Positions 43,857 to 51,914 of a stretch of 64,000 nt of DNA are shown here, in pieces (the first letter of the stretch is position 1; each line of letters begins with the position of its first letter). The translations under genes were made by a program, and so were the position numbers. Origin of the DNA: G963669295 sp963669295 (GTDB lineage Bacteria > Bacteroidota > Bacteroidia > Flavobacteriales_D > CALLUQ01); assembly GCA_963669295.1 (NCBI GenBank), contig OY769938.1, forward strand, positions 5,704,001-5,768,000. Reading direction: 5' to 3'. The notes beneath the pieces were generated by a model. That model worked only from the letters and a program-made list of their open reading frames with translations, was not told the origin of the DNA and made no database searches.

Positions 43857-44885
43857 ATGACCTGGCGTTGGCTGTACTTCCTTGCCATTGCCATTCCTGT
43901 GATGGTTGGTACAACCTTGTTATTGAAGGCACAGTTTTTATCGAAGTATGCTGCCGACATTGAAGGCAAAGGCTTAAGCGATGCTGTGCTTTCGGAATTG
44001 AGCCGACTGGCTGTGGTGCAATTTATTCCCATGGCACTTATTCCCGCCCTACTCATTGGAGGTGCAGCAGCATGGTGGCTTGCAGCAAAACGGCTGCGGG
44101 TACAGCGTTCGTCGTTGATGAATTATTTGGCCATCGACATGATGTTAATTGCCGGCCTTGCTTTCTTTGCTTATCGATTCAACGACCGGGTGGTGCCCGA
44201 GGCTGACTTGCAATTGCGTAACTTGTTATACGACATTACCATTACTGCCCCTGGAGCACCATTAGAACGTACTGATCCTGCCTTGTTTTTATCGTATGGC
44301 ACTGGCAATTCCTCCACGCTTTCTACTACCATCGACTCTGTAGCGCAAACATTACAGCAACGTCGCGAAATGGTGTTGCATCAACTGGAGAAATTTCCTA
44401 CTCCACTGGTTGAAAACGCTTACCAGGAGTTTGCGGAAGAACTTGCTACTTATGGCATTGCGAAAGGCGATTTACTTTCATCCGACAGTACGTTTGTTTT
44501 TGAAAACGATCAGCACCGGGAAAGCATGCAGCGATCGGCTAACGGGCTGCTGCGGTCGGGGCTTACGGTATTGGAGGTACAGCAACAAAGCCTAATGGGG
44601 TTACAAACGGAACTGGGACAACGCAAAGCTTTTGCTTTTGAGGTAGCCTTGCTCTTGCTTACAGGGATATTCATTGGCTTGTTTTTTCGAAAGCTACCCC
44701 TTTTTGTTCCCATCATTACTGCTGCTGTTATTGCTGTAGGCTATATCTATTATACCACTTCCATGGAAATGATGCTGCGCATGAGTGATGTTGTTCCTTT
44801 TATGAAAGCATGGCATGGAGTGCTGCTGCTGATGCTGTGTACCCTTTTGTTTATGATGGCAGCGCGAAAAAACCTCAGCAATTAA
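43857..44885 (+). CDS. LptF/LptG-like membrane protein lacking jellyroll
   Basis: Similar in layout to LptF/LptG (YjgP/YjgQ), the membrane parts of the LPS exporter. N-terminal half: a first helix, then FLSKYAADIEGKGLSDAVLSE, PMALIPALLIGGA and NDRVVPEADLQLRNLLYDIT, which follow the LptF pattern. C-terminal half: LGQRKAFAFEVALLLLTGIF, FFRKLPLFVPIITAAVI and the last two helices. Between them, where the family has a beta-jellyroll of about 130 residues, there are only some 110 mostly helical residues. The start is ATG at 43857; a GTG at 43824 would add 11 residues. It may not take part in normal LPS export. Confidence 0.7.
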   Translation: MTWRWLYFLAIAIPVMVGTTLLLKAQFLSKYAADIEGKGLSDAVLSELSRLAVVQFIPMALIPALLIGGAAAWWLAAKRLRVQRSSLMNYLAIDMMLIAGLAFFAYRFNDRVVPEADLQLRNLLYDITITAPGAPLERTDPALFLSYGTGNSSTLSTTIDSVAQTLQQRREMVLHQLEKFPTPLVENAYQEFAEELATYGIAKGDLLSSDSTFVFENDQHRESMQRSANGLLRSGLTVLEVQQQSLMGLQTELGQRKAFAFEVALLLLTGIFIGLFFRKLPLFVPIITAAVIAVGYIYYTTSMEMMLRMSDVVPFMKAWHGVLLLMLCTLLFMMAARKNLSN

Positions 44886-44921
44886 CCCTCCCCCACTGTA
44901 TAGAAGCGGGCATTAACACCA

Positions 44922-44951
44922 TTGAATATACGGTTAAAATTGCTACCTTTA
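44922..44951 (+). promoter_or_regulatory. Two-box promoter for WHH effector
   Basis: TTG at 44922-44924, exactly 19 nt, TACCTTTA at 44944-44951. The box ends 4 nt before the ATG at 44956, so the transcript should begin at or near the start codon. Confidence 0.5.
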
Positions 44952-44955
44952 ATGC

Positions 44956-46083
44956 ATGCGAGAAGCTGCACTCAAAAGTACTGAACGTCAACCTAAAGCC
45001 AACGCTATTCATAATGCCGGGCAGTTGAAAGGCGTTAATCACGCCCTCCAACCCTCCCTTTCGTTTACCGATAATCGTCATGAGTCCATTGCTCAAATGA
45101 AACTGCAACAGTCGGCCAATCGTTATGCGCAACAGTCGGCGATTCAAACCAAAGCAGCAATACAACGGGAAGTGTCTGACGATCAGATTCCACTTATTCA
45201 ACAGATGACCTGGTTGGAGACCGTTCATCGTATACAACGTCTTTTGCCTGGAGAAACAGCAGTTGGTGTTGCTACCATTTGGGCCGAAGATCATGTAGCA
45301 CCGAACGTGCAAATTGATACGGTACAAGCCATATTGTCTGATGCCGGCCTGAGACCCGCTAATGCAGAACAAATTGAAGAAAGCTTTAGCGAAGATGCCT
45401 TCCACGCTGGTGGTACGGCGTACAATATATTGGATCCTACGGAGGGCGATGCTGATCGGCATCGCGCTGTGTTAAGGGCAGTTATTTTAAGTTCAGGCCT
45501 ACATCAATCACGACGCGATATAGCACTGCAACGTTACGATGTAGCCAGTGCCGGGGGCTTCGCTGCATATACTGCTCACCAACGGGCAGTTGCGGCAGTA
45601 CGCTTTGCCATGGCCGCAAAAGATCCCATTGCATTAAAAAAGGTGGGGCAATTGCGACGAGCATCCAATGCCAATAGTGGCCCTAAAAACTATACCTCTA
45701 CCAGCGGAGTGGTGCTTAACCAGGTAGGCTATACCACCGATGGGGTGGGTAACATCAACTTTTCAGCCCCATGGCGCAATGCCCCTGGCACGCCTTATGG
45801 TGGATTCAATCCTGTAACCGGCCCTGTGGTTAACCTGGCCCAGGGCAGCGGCAGCGCTCATTATATGAACATCAACGATCGTAGTGGTAAACCAGTGCCC
45901 ATTAAGGGTTCGAGACGCGACCAGCACTTTAGGGCAGCCAACTTAATTCTTGGCAATGGCCTGGGGGGAGTATCGCCCGCAGGATACACATGGCATCACC
46001 TTACTGCCTTTGGCAGGATGGTACGGGTAGACCGTATGGTACACCGTAAGCATGGCCATAATGGTGGGTTCTTATTGTGGTAA
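44956..46083 (+). CDS. Putative injection-system effector with WHH nuclease domain
   Basis: A 375-residue protein without signal peptide. Residues 35-75 carry FTDNRHESIAQMKLQQSAN, a variant of the DNRPExxxQRKLQ signature found at the N-terminus of DUF4157-type cargo of extracellular contractile injection systems. The usual DUF4157 metalloprotease HExxH is absent. The C-terminal 110 residues fit the WHH branch of HNH nucleases: VGNINFSAPW, GSRRDQHFRAANLILGNG, PAGYTWHHLTAFGRM and VHRKHGHNGGFLLW, with the three conserved histidine positions intact. Predicted to be a DNA-cutting toxin. No immunity gene is adjacent on the same strand; the neighbours are an LptF-like gene and, convergently with 12 bp overlap, a GT-C gene. 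Confidence 0.75.
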   Translation: MREAALKSTERQPKANAIHNAGQLKGVNHALQPSLSFTDNRHESIAQMKLQQSANRYAQQSAIQTKAAIQREVSDDQIPLIQQMTWLETVHRIQRLLPGETAVGVATIWAEDHVAPNVQIDTVQAILSDAGLRPANAEQIEESFSEDAFHAGGTAYNILDPTEGDADRHRAVLRAVILSSGLHQSRRDIALQRYDVASAGGFAAYTAHQRAVAAVRFAMAAKDPIALKKVGQLRRASNANSGPKNYTSTSGVVLNQVGYTTDGVGNINFSAPWRNAPGTPYGGFNPVTGPVVNLAQGSGSAHYMNINDRSGKPVPIKGSRRDQHFRAANLILGNGLGGVSPAGYTWHHLTAFGRMVRVDRMVHRKHGHNGGFLLW

Positions 46084-47946
46084 AGCAGGCAATTCTATTC
46101 GCCCCACTGCACAAGGGCAATGGTGGGTATTGGGGTATACCACCACATTATCGGTAGCTAATGGTGCCAGCACCTTTCTGCCCGGCATCGGATCAGGTTG
46201 TTCGGGGGCTGCAATAAGAATTTCGCCTCCCAGCACCTTTTCTCCTTTTCTAAATACCACCACAAATTCACATTCGCGTTGTAGCCATAAGTACACTTCC
46301 CTGGCTTGCCGTATAGGAGGCATATGCACCACCACTCCTGAATCGACATAGGTAACAACACCTGTTGCCCCTGGCGCGATGTTCATTTCCTGCAACGTGG
46401 CCTGGGTTTTGGCAGGCATAAAAACTCCTGCTTTATCGATCATGGCGGCATAATGACCAGTGTTCAACTTCCATATTTCATCCCACCGGTTGCTGTCCCA
46501 CAGTGGGCCACGCGTTACTGTGTTCAAGGCATTGTGCAACTGACGCAGCTCGGGCTGTTCCAACTGGTTGGTACGCGTAGTAAGACTGTTCAAGTATCCC
46601 CTCGGAATAGGGCGTTGATAATGGCCGGGGCGCCAATTGGGCTGGTATACGTTGGGAAGGCGCGCCAGAAAAGGGCTGGTAACCGCATATCGATCGAGAA
46701 TGTACATCCCCGGCCCTGCATAAAACCCCAGGAAACCCATGTTGCCGGTAAGGTAAATGTCGCCCCCACCTTCGCGCAACTTTTTGCCGCGCTCTGCCAA
46801 TTCCAGTGCGGGCATTTCCCGGCCTTGTGCAGTAAGCAAACCGGTACCGGGGTAATAGTAGGCCCTTTCGTCGGCAATGCCATGGCTGCCTACTGCTTCT
46901 TCGTTTACCCCATAATCGGCACCACTTAGCAAAGGGGCACCTCCAACAAACCCAAGGGCCAACGCTACCGGTGCCAACACCAGGTTTATTTTTAACTCCA
47001 GTCGGGCCAGTATGATCAAACCCAACAAAAAGGGAGCGCAAAAGAAACGTCCACTCATGAAGTCGCCACCAATGTAGAAGATGTACAGCAGGTATAATGC
47101 CATGCCTGCTGCCCACGGCCATAGGGCCTTGCGCTTCAACAACAATGGCAACACCAATGCCGCTACTATTACAATCAACGTAATGGGGTCGCGGGTAAGG
47201 CTATCGAGGTAGTAGTAGCCCCCTTGCTCCCACATCGTAGCAGCTTCAAAACCATGGTTCAATTTGCCATAGGCCGAATTGGGGAAGGGAAATCCATAAT
47301 AGATCACAGCAAACACTTCCCACAGCAGGAAGGGCAACAGCCCTAACAATACAGTTAGCGTGGCTTTAATTCCTTTTTGTGGCCACCAGGCCACCAGCAG
47401 TGCAGGTACAAACAACAAGATGGTATCCATTCTGTTCAATGCAGCCAATCCGGCGATGAACGATAGCAACAACAAGTGCCTTCTCCCCTTTTTCCACCAC
47501 GTCCAGGCAAACAACACAATCAACAAATGGGTCATGGGGTTTTCCAGTCCTGAGGTGGCATAGTCGGTAAAGGCTTTTGAAGCGATAAGGGCCGCCAACA
47601 CCAGCACCATACCACTGCGGTTCACCACCACTTTCTGGCACAACAGCAACACCGCCACCACCGAGCAAATGATGGCCACCACCAATCCAGTGCTGTACAT
47701 GTTACCCACCACCCAATAAAAGGGGATGTGCAGCAGCAACCACAACGGGTGGGTAAAGGCTTGCACCCGCTCTCCGGGGTTGTAGGTCAACCCATAACCA
47801 TTCATGAAATTATCGAGGGTACGGTAAGAAATGTAAGCATCGTCGCACAGCCATGCCGTACGGATAAGTACCACAATAAACAGCACCCCCAGCAGTAGGG
47901 GCAGTATCATCATCCACCGGGGCGATAATTGAATATTGGTGTTCAT
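46072..47946 (-). CDS. GT-C family membrane glycosyltransferase
   Basis: 624 residues with about ten to twelve membrane segments. The first extracytoplasmic loop holds TAWLCDDAYISYRTLDNF, followed by GLTYNPGERVQAFTHPLWLLL, the catalytic-loop pattern of GT-C arabinofuranosyl/mannosyl-type transferases that use polyprenyl-phosphate sugars. The C-terminal 250 residues form a soluble domain (LTGNMGFLGFYAGPGMYILDRYAV). The start is ATG at 47946; a 7-residue extension is unlikely. It is isolated from the polysaccharide cluster, so the substrate is unknown. Confidence 0.8.
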   Translation of the reverse strand: MNTNIQLSPRWMMILPLLLGVLFIVVLIRTAWLCDDAYISYRTLDNFMNGYGLTYNPGERVQAFTHPLWLLLHIPFYWVVGNMYSTGLVVAIICSVVAVLLLCQKVVVNRSGMVLVLAALIASKAFTDYATSGLENPMTHLLIVLFAWTWWKKGRRHLLLLSFIAGLAALNRMDTILLFVPALLVAWWPQKGIKATLTVLLGLLPFLLWEVFAVIYYGFPFPNSAYGKLNHGFEAATMWEQGGYYYLDSLTRDPITLIVIVAALVLPLLLKRKALWPWAAGMALYLLYIFYIGGDFMSGRFFCAPFLLGLIILARLELKINLVLAPVALALGFVGGAPLLSGADYGVNEEAVGSHGIADERAYYYPGTGLLTAQGREMPALELAERGKKLREGGGDIYLTGNMGFLGFYAGPGMYILDRYAVTSPFLARLPNVYQPNWRPGHYQRPIPRGYLNSLTTRTNQLEQPELRQLHNALNTVTRGPLWDSNRWDEIWKLNTGHYAAMIDKAGVFMPAKTQATLQEMNIAPGATGVVTYVDSGVVVHMPPIRQAREVYLWLQRECEFVVVFRKGEKVLGGEILIAAPEQPDPMPGRKVLAPLATDNVVVYPNTHHCPCAVGRIELPALPQ

Positions 47947-48088
47947 GGGTGCGATGAAGATAAACAATTTAGTACACCAGCAATAGCGGTTTCATTGTTA
48001 ATAATTCCCTTGATAATTATTCGGAAGCACAAAATAAATTGATTTTATGAACGTATATATTTATACCCACACACTGCATCCTGCAATT

Positions 48089-48096
48089 TATATTTA
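48089..48096 (+). promoter_or_regulatory. -7-like box before amidase gene
   Basis: TATATTTA ends 2 nt before the ATG at 48099. One base off TAnnTTTG and no -33 box, so weak. Confidence 0.2.
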
Positions 48097-48098
48097 CG

Positions 48099-49283
48099 AT
48101 GAAACTGTTTTTTCGACAATCGATCTTGTTGATGTTTTTGTTTTGTGCCTTACAAGCCACAGCAGAAGAGCACGTAACCGTTAAAGCCAAAAAGGGTGAT
48201 GCATTGCTGCTGTTGTTAAAGCGTTATCAAATTGACGACCAATGCAGCATCGATCGTTTCACCGAGCTCAACGAATTGGGTGCCAACCTCTTCCTCATTG
48301 CAGGGAAAACCTACCAACTTCCCATTAAGATATACACCTTCAACGGACAAACCATTCGTTCTTCTATTGGCATCGACGATTATGATGTAGCCAAAAAAAT
48401 TGAGCAGTACAACGATGCCCTGGTGGAGGCAAAATTGAAGTCGAAAGATTTTAGAAAGAGTAAGGAGTTGTGGGTACCCCATTACTTGCTCAATTGCGCT
48501 GCTGCCGATGTTGATGTTGCTACGGTAACCACCAACACGGCGGCTGGAGTAAAGCGAGGCACTTTCGATATTTTTGGCGAAGCGTACAAAGAGGTGTATC
48601 GCAAAGATACCGAACTCAAGGGCTGGGTGTATTACATTGTAAGTGGCCATGGTGGCCCCGACCCCGGAGCAGTAGGCACATACAACGGCAAAAGCATTAG
48701 CGAAGACGAGTATGCGTATGATATTTCCTTGCGATTGGCACACAACCTCATGGAGCACGACGCGGTGGTGTATGTGATTACACGCGACCCTAACGATGGC
48801 ATTCGCGACGATGAAGTGTTGCCTATTGATTACGATGAAACCTGCTGGAAGACGCAAAAAATTCCACGCAATCAAACCAATCGATTGCAGCAACGTGCCA
48901 AGGCTGTGAACAAGCTGTACGAAACCAATAAGGCCAAGGGGTATCAACAACGGTTATTGATGCTACACATCGATTCGCGCAGTGTAGGCAAGCGGGTAGA
49001 CATGTTTTTCTATCACAACCCAGGCAGCAAGGCCGGCAAAGCTTTTGCCAGTTCGTTGCGCAAAACCATCAAACAAAAGTACGACCAGCACCAGTCGGGG
49101 CGTGGGTATAGTGGCACTGTAAAAGGGCGCGGGTTGTACATGCTTTCCAAATCGAAACCCGTAGCAGCCTACATCGAACTGGGCAACATCCAAAACAGCC
49201 TGGATCAAAAGCGTTTTACGTTGGTAAGCAACCGGCAAGCCATTGCCAATTGGTTAACCGATGCGCTGCTACAAAAGAAGTAA
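48099..49283 (+). CDS. N-acetylmuramoyl-L-alanine amidase
   Basis: Zinc amidase (Amidase_3) that cleaves the bond between muramic acid and the stem peptide. Signal peptide MKLFFRQSILLMFLFCALQ. A LysM-like segment lies at about residues 25-75 (VKAKKGDALLLLLKRYQ). The catalytic domain from residue 175 has VSGHGGPDPGAVG, a metal Glu in EDEYAYDISLRLAHNL, MLHIDSRSV and the catalytic Glu in AAYIELGNIQN. All key residues are present. The racemase gene follows after 3 nt, a plausible two-gene cell-wall unit. Confidence 0.91.
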   Translation: MKLFFRQSILLMFLFCALQATAEEHVTVKAKKGDALLLLLKRYQIDDQCSIDRFTELNELGANLFLIAGKTYQLPIKIYTFNGQTIRSSIGIDDYDVAKKIEQYNDALVEAKLKSKDFRKSKELWVPHYLLNCAAADVDVATVTTNTAAGVKRGTFDIFGEAYKEVYRKDTELKGWVYYIVSGHGGPDPGAVGTYNGKSISEDEYAYDISLRLAHNLMEHDAVVYVITRDPNDGIRDDEVLPIDYDETCWKTQKIPRNQTNRLQQRAKAVNKLYETNKAKGYQQRLLMLHIDSRSVGKRVDMFFYHNPGSKAGKAFASSLRKTIKQKYDQHQSGRGYSGTVKGRGLYMLSKSKPVAAYIELGNIQNSLDQKRFTLVSNRQAIANWLTDALLQKK

Positions 49284-49286
49284 GTT

Positions 49287-49976
49287 ATGAAACTAATCGG
49301 CCTTATTGGCGGCATCTCCTGGGTATCGTCGGCAGAATATTACAAAACCATTAACCTGTATGCCAATGAGCGGTGTGGCGACTTTAATTTTGGCCGCTGC
49401 CTGATGCACTCCGTGAATTTTGGTGAGATAAAAGCCTTACAAATGGGCGGCAATTGGGAAGCCATTGCTGCCAAATACATTGGCATTGCCCGGCAGTTAG
49501 AGCAATCGGGCGCTTGCTGTGTGCTTATTTGTGCCAATACCATGAATAAATTGGCACCACAAGTACAGGCAGCCATTAACATTCCTGTATTGCACATTGC
49601 CGATGCGGTGGCCGAAGCCATTAAAGCACAAGGGCTAACTACGGTGGGGCTTTTGGGTACCCGCCAAACCATGGAAGAAGATTTCTACAAAGCCAAGCTA
49701 AGAGCACATGGCATTGCCACTGTTATTCCCAACGAAGATGGGCGTCAATACGTACATGAGGTCATTCACAACGAATTGGTAAAAAGCGTTTTTAGCCCTG
49801 AAACCCGAAAGGGTTACCTGGATGTTATTGCATCGATGAAGGCCGAGGGAGCGCAAGGTGCCATCCTTGGGTGTACAGAAATTCCCTTATTGATTCGACA
49901 AAGCGACTGCGATATTCCCGTTTTCGACACGGCAGCTATCCATGCCCGTGCCGCAGTAGATTTTGCTTTGTCTTAG
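49287..49976 (+). CDS. Aspartate/glutamate racemase family protein
   Basis: Cofactor-free racemase fold. Both catalytic cysteines are present: Cys82 in CANTMN and Cys196 in GCTEIPLL. IGGISWVSSAEYYKTIN at the N-terminus fits the aspartate racemase/YgeA branch and not MurI. It sits 3 nt behind an amidase. A role in supplying or recycling D-amino acids is inference. The 3' end overlaps the T9SS gene by 4 bp. Confidence 0.9.
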   Translation: MKLIGLIGGISWVSSAEYYKTINLYANERCGDFNFGRCLMHSVNFGEIKALQMGGNWEAIAAKYIGIARQLEQSGACCVLICANTMNKLAPQVQAAINIPVLHIADAVAEAIKAQGLTTVGLLGTRQTMEEDFYKAKLRAHGIATVIPNEDGRQYVHEVIHNELVKSVFSPETRKGYLDVIASMKAEGAQGAILGCTEIPLLIRQSDCDIPVFDTAAIHARAAVDFALS

Positions 49977-51034
49977 TGCGCTACCACTACTTTTCGCATG
50001 CCCACGCCCTCTTTCGAGGTGAAACGCAATACATAGGTGCCATTGGCCAGTGTTGAGGTGTTGATGCGGTAGTTTTTAGCATTGGGACGCAATGGAAGTG
50101 TTACTATTGCTCTCCCTTCAAGGTCTAACAACTGAATGGTTCCATTAGGCGCTTCTTGGAATGCAATGCTGAGGTATGTGTTGGCAGGGTTGGGGTAAGC
50201 AGCAAACGCCTCATCACCCAACACTTCTTCTACCCCTACAAAAAAGTCCTGGTACTCCACATTGGTAATTACTCCAAAAGATTCGGTAATGGTAAGTAAA
50301 GGCACACCCGTTTCTACCCCCAGCCATTTGTATTCAATGGTAGTAGGACGTGTTAAGCCTAATGGAAAGCCCAGCGTATCGAGGTCGAGCGAGTCGATGA
50401 GGTTCAGTTCAGTCTTTACCCGTAACGTAGGGAAAGTACCCAATGGTAGAGTCAGTTCTCCCCAGCCATCTACTTCGTTGTTGCGCCAAATGTATTGCGA
50501 ATAATCACCAATACCAGGTACACCCAATGTGTATTCTGCGTACGACGAATCGATGTTGCCATAGTTCATCGGGAATTGGTAAATCACATCTTTAGGGTTG
50601 TAACGCACCGGAGCAGGAATGCCATTGATGTTGGCTCCAAATCCTACCATCTCATATTCATCGGCATCATTTTGAAAAAACTGGAAGTTATTGGTCATGG
50701 TTAAGAACCCGAAAATATCGATGTCGTCGCCAATGGTGGCATACGAAGCCATGTAGGCTGGCGCCAGTGGGTTGTTGAAAAACCATTCGTAAGCAATTGG
50801 GGCATCACTGGGAGGTACATATTCGTCTTGTCGTTGCGTGGCATACGTTAAAAAAGAAAAATCCCAGGTGTAATTGGCTCCTGTTTGCGAAGGATCTACA
50901 TTGGTAAAGTCGGATGCCACACTGATGTTGAACACATCGTTTACTTCTGGCATATCGGCATCGGTAATGGTAATTTGGCCGAATGTGGTGGTGCTACCCA
51001 CAAGTGTAGCCCATAAGACAACCCATTTTTTCAT
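49973..51034 (-). CDS. T9SS-secreted protein with type A sorting domain
   Basis: Exported protein of unknown function, 353 residues from the ATG at 51034 (MKKWVVLWATLVGSTTTFGQ signal). The frame extends a further 40 codons upstream, but these lack a signal peptide and cross a TACCTTTG promoter box. The middle is a beta-sandwich-like region with many Asp, Asn and Tyr (DPSQTGANYTWDFSFLTY). The last 75 residues (FAAYPNPANTYLSIAFQEAP to KVVVAH) form a type A sorting domain, so it should leave through T9SS. Confidence 0.85.
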   Translation of the reverse strand: MKKWVVLWATLVGSTTTFGQITITDADMPEVNDVFNISVASDFTNVDPSQTGANYTWDFSFLTYATQRQDEYVPPSDAPIAYEWFFNNPLAPAYMASYATIGDDIDIFGFLTMTNNFQFFQNDADEYEMVGFGANINGIPAPVRYNPKDVIYQFPMNYGNIDSSYAEYTLGVPGIGDYSQYIWRNNEVDGWGELTLPLGTFPTLRVKTELNLIDSLDLDTLGFPLGLTRPTTIEYKWLGVETGVPLLTITESFGVITNVEYQDFFVGVEEVLGDEAFAAYPNPANTYLSIAFQEAPNGTIQLLDLEGRAIVTLPLRPNAKNYRINTSTLANGTYVLRFTSKEGVGMRKVVVAH

Positions 51035-51058
51035 AAAGCGCTTTTGTTTGGATATTTT

Positions 51059-51066
51059 CAAAGGTA
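51059..51066 (-). promoter_or_regulatory. -7 box for T9SS gene at 51034
   Basis: The minus strand reads TACCTTTG, 24 nt before the ATG; it supports the shorter start. Confidence 0.35.
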
Positions 51067-51199
51067 ATGTTTTTCTGCCATCTCTCTCCTCCCCCGCAAA
51101 GGGGTAAGCTGCATTCAACAACGTTGGCATACAGCCAAAAAATGTTAAAAGCATAATTTAGGCGCGGAATTTGAGTTATTATTGCGGAAACGGTTTTTG

Positions 51200-51207
51200 T
51201 ACCTTTG
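51200..51207 (+). promoter_or_regulatory. -7 box for 51213 gene
   Basis: TACCTTTG, a full match, ends 5 nt before the ATG at 51213. No -33 TTG at 19-20 nt. Confidence 0.35.
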
Positions 51208-51212
51208 TCTTG

Positions 51213-51845
51213 ATGCGCACCGTCAAATACCTCATATTGTTTGTTTCGCTGTTGATGATGGCAGGGCAAGTTGTGGCCCAGAAAGACGACGTGGTGCAAT
51301 TTTCGGGAGTCATTGTTACTGGCGATAGCTTAAAGCCTGTTCCGTATGCCAGCATCATTGTAAAAGACACCCGGAGGGGAACGGTGAGTGATTTCTTTGG
51401 TTACTTTTCGTTTGTTGCTCAAAAAAACGACACCATTGTATTTTCTTCGGTAGGCTATAAAAAATCGGAATTTGTTATTCCCGATAGTTTGAGCAGCAGC
51501 CGTTATTCGCTCATTCATATGATGCAAAAAGATACCATTCTTTTGCACGAAACGGTGGTTTACCCCTGGCCTACCATCGAAGATTTTAAGCGGGCATTTA
51601 TGAGCATAAAGGTGCCCGACGACGAGTTAGAAATCATTAAGAAGAACCTGGATGGCAGAAGGTTAGCCAGCGCAGCTGCAGCACTCCCTATGGATGGCAG
51701 TGGCAACTTTAAAGCAGCCATGGCCGACTACCATACCCGCATGTATCACTATGGGCAGGTTCCTCCCAATAACCTACTCAACCCATTGGCCTGGGCACAG
51801 TTCATACAGGCGTGGAAGAACGGTGACTTCAAACGAAAAGACTAA
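51213..51845 (+). CDS. Secreted protein with carboxypeptidase-like regulatory domain
   Basis: Signal peptide (MRTVKYLILFVSLLMMAGQVVAQ), then a CarboxypepD_reg-like beta domain at about residues 30-110 (FSGVIVTGDSLKPVPYASIIV, KDTRRGTVSDFFGYFSFVA, GYKKSEFVIPDSL). The last 80 residues (KRAFMSIKVPDDELEIIKKN) match nothing I know. This domain is common at the N-terminus of TonB-dependent receptors and in free periplasmic proteins; here it is free-standing, just upstream of such a receptor. The start at 51213 is chosen over the frame start at 51171 because of the signal peptide. Confidence 0.8.
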   Translation: MRTVKYLILFVSLLMMAGQVVAQKDDVVQFSGVIVTGDSLKPVPYASIIVKDTRRGTVSDFFGYFSFVAQKNDTIVFSSVGYKKSEFVIPDSLSSSRYSLIHMMQKDTILLHETVVYPWPTIEDFKRAFMSIKVPDDELEIIKKNLDGRRLASAAAALPMDGSGNFKAAMADYHTRMYHYGQVPPNNLLNPLAWAQFIQAWKNGDFKRKD

Positions 51846-51877
51846 TCTCCCACAATATTTTCGCGCTTTTCCTGTTA

Positions 51878-51907
51878 TTGTATAATCGCTGATTTTAGCT
51901 ACTTTTG
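51878..51907 (+). promoter_or_regulatory. Two-box promoter for TonB-dependent receptor
   Basis: TTG at 51878-51880, exactly 19 nt, TACTTTTG at 51900-51907: a full match to both Bacteroidota elements, ending 7 nt before the ATG at 51915. Confidence 0.6.
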
Positions 51908-51914
51908 ACGCCCC

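Noticed and set aside
45482..45664. Short minus-strand ORF inside the effector gene as a candidate immunity gene
   Set aside because: 60 codons, no hydrophobic or acidic immunity-like features, and it lies antisense to the strongly supported effector frame.
48000..48021. AATAATT / AATTATT inverted repeat upstream of the amidase gene
   Set aside because: It is short and AT-only, has no T run, and is expected by chance in an AT-rich intergenic region.
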